Part shown: piece after piece, positions 57,707 to 64,000 of the stretch
Numbering within the stretch: the first letter of the stretch is position 1
Layout: every line of letters begins with the position of its first letter
Notes under the pieces: model-generated
Databases searched by the model: none
The model's input: only the letters and a program-made list of their open reading frames with translations
What the model was told of the DNA's origin: nothing
Translations under genes and position numbers: made by a program
Assembly (NCBI GenBank): GCA_037952775.1
Contig: JBANAY010000003.1
Coordinates: 19,406,001-19,470,000, forward strand
Origin: Clonostachys chloroleuca
Taxonomy: Eukaryota > Ascomycota > Sordariomycetes > Hypocreales > Bionectriaceae
Length of the DNA: 64,000 nucleotides
Direction: 5' to 3'

Positions 57707-58399
57707 ATAAAAATAAGTAATAAAGTTCTAATAATTTATTTTAAAATTATAAATATTTAAAATTTTAAAGAAAATTTTAAAATAAATATTTAAAAATAAA
57801 AAAAAATAAAAAAACTTAAATAATAATTAATTAAATAAAAAATAATTTAAACTATTTATAATAGAACTATAATATAGAATAATATTAATAATAGATTAAA
57901 GAACTTTAGAATTATAGTATAGAATAATATTAATAATAAATTAAAGAACTCTAGAAATTATTAAAATAAAAAGCTTATTTTATATTCTTATAAAAATAGA
58001 AATTAAAAGAAATTAGTTTATAATATTTATTAACTATAGAATATAGAAAAATTAGATTTTATTAATAATAATTAACTAATTCTATTTATTATAAAAAAGA
58101 AAGAGAAAAAACCTATATAACTATTAATATTAAAGGTTTAAAATTTAAATATAATAATAAGATTATTAACTCTAAAACTAATTATTTTATAATTAAAATC
58201 TAAAGAAAGAAATTTAATATTATTTATAATCTAATAGTATTAGAAATCTATAAAATAATATTAGAATTACTATAGTTATAAGATATAAATTTTTTTTTTT
58301 AATTAATTTTACTATAAATAAGGATATATCTTAAGATTAGGTAATATATAATTTAATATATAATTTTTAAGAATATAATTAATAGTATATATCTGAACC

Positions 58400-59515
58400 T
58401 TTAATACTATAAAATAAAGTTAAAATATTATACTTTTAGTCTAGATATAGGTATTAATTTTATAAAAACTCTAATAATAGGAGGTATTTATATAGCTAAA
58501 TATATAAATAATCTAATTATAACTATAGCTCCTAAGAGGGGAAGCTTATTATCTAATAATAATAACTATATTTCCTTTCTAATTTAAAGCTTATTATAAT
58601 TAATTAATTAATTATATCTTACTATTAATTACTTAATTAATTAATTACTAGATACTTTAAATAGTTATAATATTTAATATAAATATTCTAATCTCTTAGA
58701 GTTTAAGTAATACTTCTAATAAGATCTTTAAAGTAATAATAATAGTTATCTAAGGTAATTTAATATAGCTATTTACTAAATATATTTATAATATACCCCT
58801 CTAATTAGTTAAAGGCTTACTTATAGTAATTATTAGTACTAGGTAGTATTATAAGGAGAGTATTAAGGTAAAGCCTAATAGATAGCTATAGATATAACTA
58901 AGGGTTATCTGAGAGGAGTACTTAGGTTACTATTAATAGATTTATTAATTTCTAATCTTTAAAAGGGAAACTTATAATCTGAACTAGTATTAAATAATAA
59001 GCCCTCCTGTAGGTATATATAACCTGTCAGGTAACTACTAATAGTAATAAAGCTACTCTTAATATTATAGATCTAGTAGCTATATCTGCTTAATCTATTA
59101 CTTTATACAGTCTATAGCTTAAGTAAATACTATATCTTAAGAATAGCTACCCTCTTATATAGACTTACTATAGCTTAATATATAACTTATAGTTTTAGTA
59201 TATTATATACTATATTAAGATAATTAGAATAGAGATAGCTCTTAAAAATTAATTATTTAAGCTTTATATTTTTTTTAATTATATTTAGATTAGGATATTA
59301 TTTATATTAGATTAGAATATATTAAAGTTTATTTTAATTTAATTTAAAATTATATATATTTAGAAATAAAAAAAGCTAGTTATTTAAGATTATAAGTTAT
59401 TTTATTTCTATAAGTATAGTATATATTTATAGCTATAGAATATTTTTATTAGAAATAATATAGATTTAATATTAACCTAATATCTATTTATATATAATTA
59501 TTTATATTATATAAT
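58400..59515 (+). repeat. Right arm of the large inverted repeat (less mutated)
   Basis: Inverted copy of 54800-55640, retaining an extra ~300 bp (about 58700-58990) missing from the left arm. It keeps many more G and C residues, so it records the ancestral sequence better. Confidence 0.65.
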
Positions 59516-59516
59516 T

Positions 59517-60284
59517 ATTAAGATTTACCCTATAGACTATAGGGTAGATTAAGATTACCCTATATTAATTAATTAAATAATATATAATTAGTATAGAGTA
59601 AGGGGGAATAAAATAACTAATTTAGAGCTCTCTAAAGCTAGAAGCTCTCTAAAGCTACTAGCCTAACCTACTATAGCTATCTATTAAGGTAATTATATTA
59701 GTAGTTATAACTACTATAATAGTTACTATAGTATCTATACTAGTAATCCTATATTATACTAAAGCAGCTATATTAGTAGAGTTTATATCTACTATAGTAC
59801 TTATATTAGTAGACCTTATATTTACTATATAAGAATCTTAGTATTTAGTTTAATAAACTTTATAATTACTATAGTAGCTATATTAGTAAACTTTATATTT
59901 ACTATAGTATCTATATTAGTAGTTTTATATCCCTCTATATAAGAACTTTATAGTAGTTATAAGCTTATATTATAGAAGGTAATATATTATCTTCAGAGGC
60001 TTTATAGTCTGAAAATACCTATAAGTATAGAGCTTCCTCCCTACTAAATAGAGATTCTATAAGTTATTAATATACTCTTTTATCTACCCTATAGTCTATC
60101 TTTCTTAGCTACCCTATAGCTAATAGAGCTTTATTTTCTTTTATAGAGTCTGTACTTTCTACTATACTCTTTTAAATAATCCTTCTCTAGTATTTTAAAG
60201 CTTATTCTATAGGCTTTATCTACTCTAGATCTAGCTTATCTTATAGCTAGTTTACCCTATACTAGAGATCTTAATCTTTTAAAA
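59517..60284 (-). repeat. LTR-like unit, inverted copy
   Basis: About 768 bp, the reverse complement of 60625-61392, with a ~340-bp spacer between them. Outer ends carry CCCTATAGACTATAGGGT. Confidence 0.7.
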
Positions 60285-60624
60285 GGTTATAAGCCTGGAA
60301 GAGCTCTATTTTATAAAAAAGAGCTTTATCTTAGGATTAAGAGTTTTTACTCTATACTAGGAAAGTTATATACTTACCCTATACCTTAATCTAGGTCTTA
60401 ATAGCTTTCTTTACTAAAGAAAATTTAAAATAGCTAATAAAGATAGTTATATAGAGGGATTAGCTCCTGAAGATACTAAAACTTACTTTTCTTTAGTAGC
60501 TATTCTAATAGCTAGTACTATTACTATACCTAATTAATTAATTACTTTTAGTACTATTAGTATTATTCTAATAGCTAGTACTACTACTATAGCTAATTAA
60601 CTAGTTAATTTTAGTACTACTAGT

Positions 60625-61392
60625 TTTTAAAAGATTAAGGTCTCTAGTATAGGGTAGACTAGCTATAGGGTAAGCTAGGTCTAGGGTAGATAAAGCTTAT
60701 AGGGTAGGCTCTGAAATACTAGAGAAGGATTATTTAAAAAGGTATAGTAGAAAGTACAGGCTCTATAAGAGAAAATAAAGCTCTATTAGCTATAGGGTAG
60801 CTAAGAAAGATAAACTATAGGGTAGATAAAAGAGTATATTAGTAACTTATAGAATCTCTATCTAGTAGGGAGGAAGCTTTATACTTATAAGTATTTCTAG
60901 ACTATAAGAGCTCTGAAGATAATATATTACTTTCTATAATATAGACTTATAACTACTATAAGGTTCTTATACAGAGGGATATAAGACTGCTAATATAGAT
61001 ACTATAGTAGATATAAAGTCTGCTAATATAGCTACTATAGTAGTTATAAGGTTTACTAAACTAAGTACTAAGGTTCTTATATAGTGGATATAAGATCTAC
61101 TAATATAAGTACTATAGCAGATATAAAGTCTGCTAATATAGCTGCTTTAGTATAATATAGAATCGCTAGTACGGATACTATAGCAGCTATTATAGCAGTT
61201 ATAACTGCTAATATAATTACCCTAATAAGTAGCTATAGTAGGTTAAGCTAGTAGCTTTAGAGAGCTCCTAGTTTTAGAGAGCTCTAAGTAAGTTATTTTA
61301 TTCCCCCTTACCCTATACTAATTATATATTATTTAATTAATTAATATAGGGTAATTTTAATTTACCCTATAGTCTATAGGGTAAATCTTAAT
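60625..61392 (+). repeat. LTR-like unit, upstream copy
   Basis: About 768 bp. A direct copy begins at 63289 and runs off the window. The pair flanks 1.9 kb of gag-like sequence, which fits LTRs of one retroelement. Confidence 0.7.
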
Positions 61393-63288
61393 ACTAGTAT
61401 TATTCCTTCAGGCTCTATAGTAGAAAGTACTACTATTATTTAGAGCCTTTAGAATCTGAATACTACTAAAGCTATTACTACTATATAGTAAACCCTTTAG
61501 TAGCTAATAGCTACTATAAACCTATTATAATTATAATAGACCTCTAGCGCTATTAGTACTAGTTAATAGGCTTCTAGTACTATTAGTACTAGCCTATAGA
61601 GTAGTTAGGCTTTATAATAGCCTAGCTTATAGGGTTTTTAAAGCTCTAACCCCCTGACTAGAGTCTTTAAAGATTCTATTATTAAGGATTTTAATAAAAG
61701 GATCTATAAGTTTTCTAAAGCCTCTAAATTACAGAGGTCTTATAACTTTAATTAGTAGAAATAGGCCCTAGAGATCTAATTTAGAGCTCTTAGTTTACTA
61801 CTATTTATAGTAGAACCTACTATAGCCTAGTAGCTATTAGATCTAGACTAGGTTATCTTACTTATACTGCTAAAAGATAGCTATATAGAGGGTCTATAAG
61901 CTGCTATAATTTAGTAGACCTCCCCTACAGAGGCCTATAAGTTACTAGTTAAATAGTTCTCTTATAATACTGAAATTCAGTATAGCTACCTATATATCTA
62001 ATTTTACAGGCTCTATTATAGGGACTTTAAAAGCTCTTTAGAGATCTTTAATAGTATATTTAATAACCTTCTAGCTTAGCTATTACTAGCTCAGATTACT
62101 ATAGCCCCTATAGATTAAGCTAATTAGTACCTGGAGGCTCTAAAAGAGGTTTTCCTATAGTAGGCTGAGTACTAATAGAATAATATTAGAGTTACTAAAG
62201 CCTCTGGAGACTCCCTAGAGCCTCTAAACCTATAGTTCCTTATAGTAGACCTTCTGGAGGAATAGTATAATAAGAGCTCTTTAGTAGCTAAAGCTACTAA
62301 TTACAGGGCTAAATATATTAAAAGACCTGCTAAAAAGAAGCCCTTAAGCTCTAAAAAGATCTCTAAGGGAAAGATCTAATAGAAGGAGTTAAAGCCTAAA
62401 GCCCCTGAAGATAAGCTAGCTAAACCTGCTAGTTTTACTCTAGACTATAGTCTAAAAAGCCTTTAAAGTCTACTAGAAGATAGTAATAAAGAGAGCTCCT
62501 AGCTAGCCTTTTAGATCTATTAGTTCCCTGAACCTACTGGAATTATAATAGCTCCTATTACTACTAGCTTTAGTAGTTAGGGATATAGACTACTAAATAC
62601 CCTTCTATATAATATAAGCTCTATAGTTTACTTAGTAAATAATAAGGTCTATTATAGGGATTATAAAGCTTTAAAATACTCTGAAGTAGGTTTTATTCTT
62701 ATAGCTGCTAGTAAGGCCTACTCTAGAGGTATTAGAACTACTATATTTTAAGTTTTAATCTCTCTAAACCCTTTAACCTATAGGGATTTAGAGCTAAAAG
62801 AAGCTTTTTTCCTACTTACTCTGGAGATTAATATAGTTAATAGGATAAGATACTATAGTTCAGGGGGTACCCTTCTAAGGTAATAGCTATTTATAGGTAA
62901 TAGAACTTACTATAGCCTGCTAAATTTTAAAAAATATAGCTTTTATTTATAGCTAAAGGGGGAAAAGATCCCTAAGCTAATAATACTAAAGGAGCTCTCT
63001 ACTTATACTAGCTATAGCTATCCTATAGAGGTTTAAATTCTCTCTAAAGCCTCTGATTAGGCCCCTGAGGCTCTAGATCTTATAGGGCCTAGTAAGCTTA
63101 CTAAGCCTACTGAATAGCCTACTATAGAGCTTACTAAACCTACTGAATAGTATACTATAACCCCTACTAAGGTCCTTACTTATAAGCTTTTAGAAAGGGA
63201 TTATCCTAACTTTAGTACTAAAGAGGCTCTAAAGTAAGGAACTATTAGTACTATTAAGCCCCTACTATAGGTACCTAAGATCTATAAA
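61393..63288 (+). pseudogene. Retroelement internal region with gag/protease-like relic
   Basis: From about 61927 to 62400 one frame stays readable apart from TAA and TAG codons, as expected if CAA, CAG and TGG codons were mutated. It contains coding-like stretches such as YRLYYRDFKSSLEIFN and YLEALKEVF, and a Lys-rich end (RPAKKKPLSSKKISKGK) typical of a gag protein. A second stretch from about 62580 (IVYLVNNKVYYRDYKAL, ASKAYSRGIRTTIFQV) resembles the protease and following region of Ty1/copia-type polyproteins. No integrase, reverse transcriptase or RNase H is present in the 1.9 kb, so the copy was truncated before or after insertion. The class is tentative. Confidence 0.5.
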
Positions 63289-64000
63289 TTTTAAAAGGTT
63301 AAGGTCTCTAGTATAGGGTAGACTAGCTATAGGGTAAGCTAGATCTAGGGTAAATAAAGCCTATAGGGTAGGCTTTGAAATACTAGAGAAGGATTATTTA
63401 AAAAAGTATAGTAAAAGGTACAGGCTCTATAAGAGAAAATAAAGCTCTATTAGCTATAGGGTAGCTAAGAAAGATAGACTATAGGGTAGATAAAAGAGTA
63501 TATTAGTAACTTATAGAATCTCTATCTAGTAGGGAGGAAGCCCTATACTTATAAGTATTTTCAGATTATAAGGGCTCTAAAGATAATATATTACTTTCTA
63601 TAATACAGGCTTATAACTGCTATAAGGTTCTTATATAGAGGGATATAAGGCTACTAATATAGATACTATAGTAGATATAAAGTCTACTAATATAGCTACT
63701 ATAGTAGTTATAAGGTTTACTAAACTAAGTACTAAGGTTCTTATATAGTAGATATAAGGTCTACTAATATAAGTACTATAGTAGATATAAAGTCTGCTAA
63801 TATAGCTGCTTTAGTATAATATAGGATTACTAGTACAGATACTATAGTAGCTATTATAGTAGTTATAACTACTAATATAATTACTTTAACAGGCAGCTAT
63901 AGTAAGTTAGGCTAGTAGTTTCAGAGGGCTTCTAGCTTTAGAGAGCTCTAAGTTAGTTATTTTATTCCTTCTTACCCTATATTAATCTAAGATTATTTAA
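63289..64000 (+). repeat. LTR-like unit, downstream copy, cut by window end
   Basis: Direct copy of 60625 onward; the remaining ~57 bp would lie outside. It differs from the first copy by extra CAG-to-TAG type changes in places (near 63770 and 63850), and keeps some sites the other lost. Confidence 0.65.

Larger units (their letters stand above)
53745..64000. other. RIP-mutated AT-rich block, no intact gene
   Basis: At least 10.25 kb, reaching the window end, of overwhelmingly A and T sequence. CpG is nearly absent; CpA and TpG survive almost only as CAG and CTG. No reading frame of any length remains in the left two thirds; the right third (58400-64000) keeps more G and C and is the less mutated part. 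It is built from decayed repeats described separately. It could be an interstitial repeat island or part of a centromeric or subtelomeric domain. Confidence 0.8.

Noticed and set aside
59517..61392. Head-to-head 768-bp units as the inverted ends of a DNA transposon
   Set aside because: The third copy at 63289 is in direct orientation with gag-like sequence between, which fits LTRs better; the 340-bp spacer of the inverted pair has no transposase.
53745..64000. AT-rich block as a centromere
   Set aside because: Possible, but only repeat decay is visible; without the rest of the block or CenH3 data it cannot be separated from an ordinary RIP-mutated repeat island.
1..64000. CRISPR array, tRNA, rRNA or a co-directional multi-gene system
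   Set aside because: No regularly spaced repeats, no tRNA-like TPsiC box with matching stems noticed, and accessory genes are unrelated in family and scattered on both strands.

Overview
The window is nuclear DNA from a filamentous ascomycete (Pezizomycotina). Short GT-AG introns of about 45-220 bp interrupt many genes. The gene content is typically fungal: a SAT4-type rhodopsin-domain protein, a Zn2Cys6 regulator, an Akr1-type palmitoyltransferase, GPI-anchored wall enzymes and a DUF3669 relic. The AT-rich tracts carry a strong repeat-induced point mutation (RIP) signature. I cannot fix the genus from sequence alone. All gene models were spliced by eye, and the phases of every exon of the intact models were checked arithmetically.

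Layout. 1-2672: a truncated AMP-binding acyl-CoA synthetase and a small unrecognised multi-pass membrane protein, both on the minus strand. 3192-5290: transposon debris. 5731-7154: rhodopsin-like 7TM protein. 10661-17368: a conserved housekeeping block with AKR1 palmitoyltransferase, SRP receptor beta and cystathionine beta-synthase. 18298-19113: decayed F-box gene. 20870-27837: secreted M28 leucine aminopeptidase, GPI-anchored GH16 glucanase and a small single-pass protein. 30188-32464: an intronless tandem GH43 protein with repeat debris on both sides. 32596-34118: an AT-rich element. 34774-35790: a DUF3669 pseudogene. 36605-37460: a GH11 xylanase with an apparent frameshift. 39342-42982: an AA7-type FAD oxidase and a decayed ThDP-dependent enzyme. 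44981-53409: a second conserved block with a Pho80-like cyclin, a Zn2Cys6 factor, a GPI-anchored GH75 chitosanase and an NMN adenylyltransferase-like protein. 53745-64000: one continuous RIP-mutated AT-rich block with no intact gene.

Together the enzymes suggest a plant-biomass and wall-active repertoire (GH43, GH11, AA7, GH16, GH75, Lap2) spread between housekeeping genes. Most accessory genes between 30 and 43 kb lie close to repeats or are broken, so this part looks like a gain-and-loss zone. The AT-rich end contains nested retroelement remains: three copies of a roughly 768-bp LTR-like unit (two head to head), a gag-like frame killed mainly by stop codons, an older inverted pair, and a 432-bp hairpin element. 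Surviving CpA/TpG dinucleotides there are almost all within CAG/CTG, which points to a trinucleotide preference of the mutating machinery. I found no CRISPR array, tRNA or rRNA gene, and no convincing new multi-gene system.
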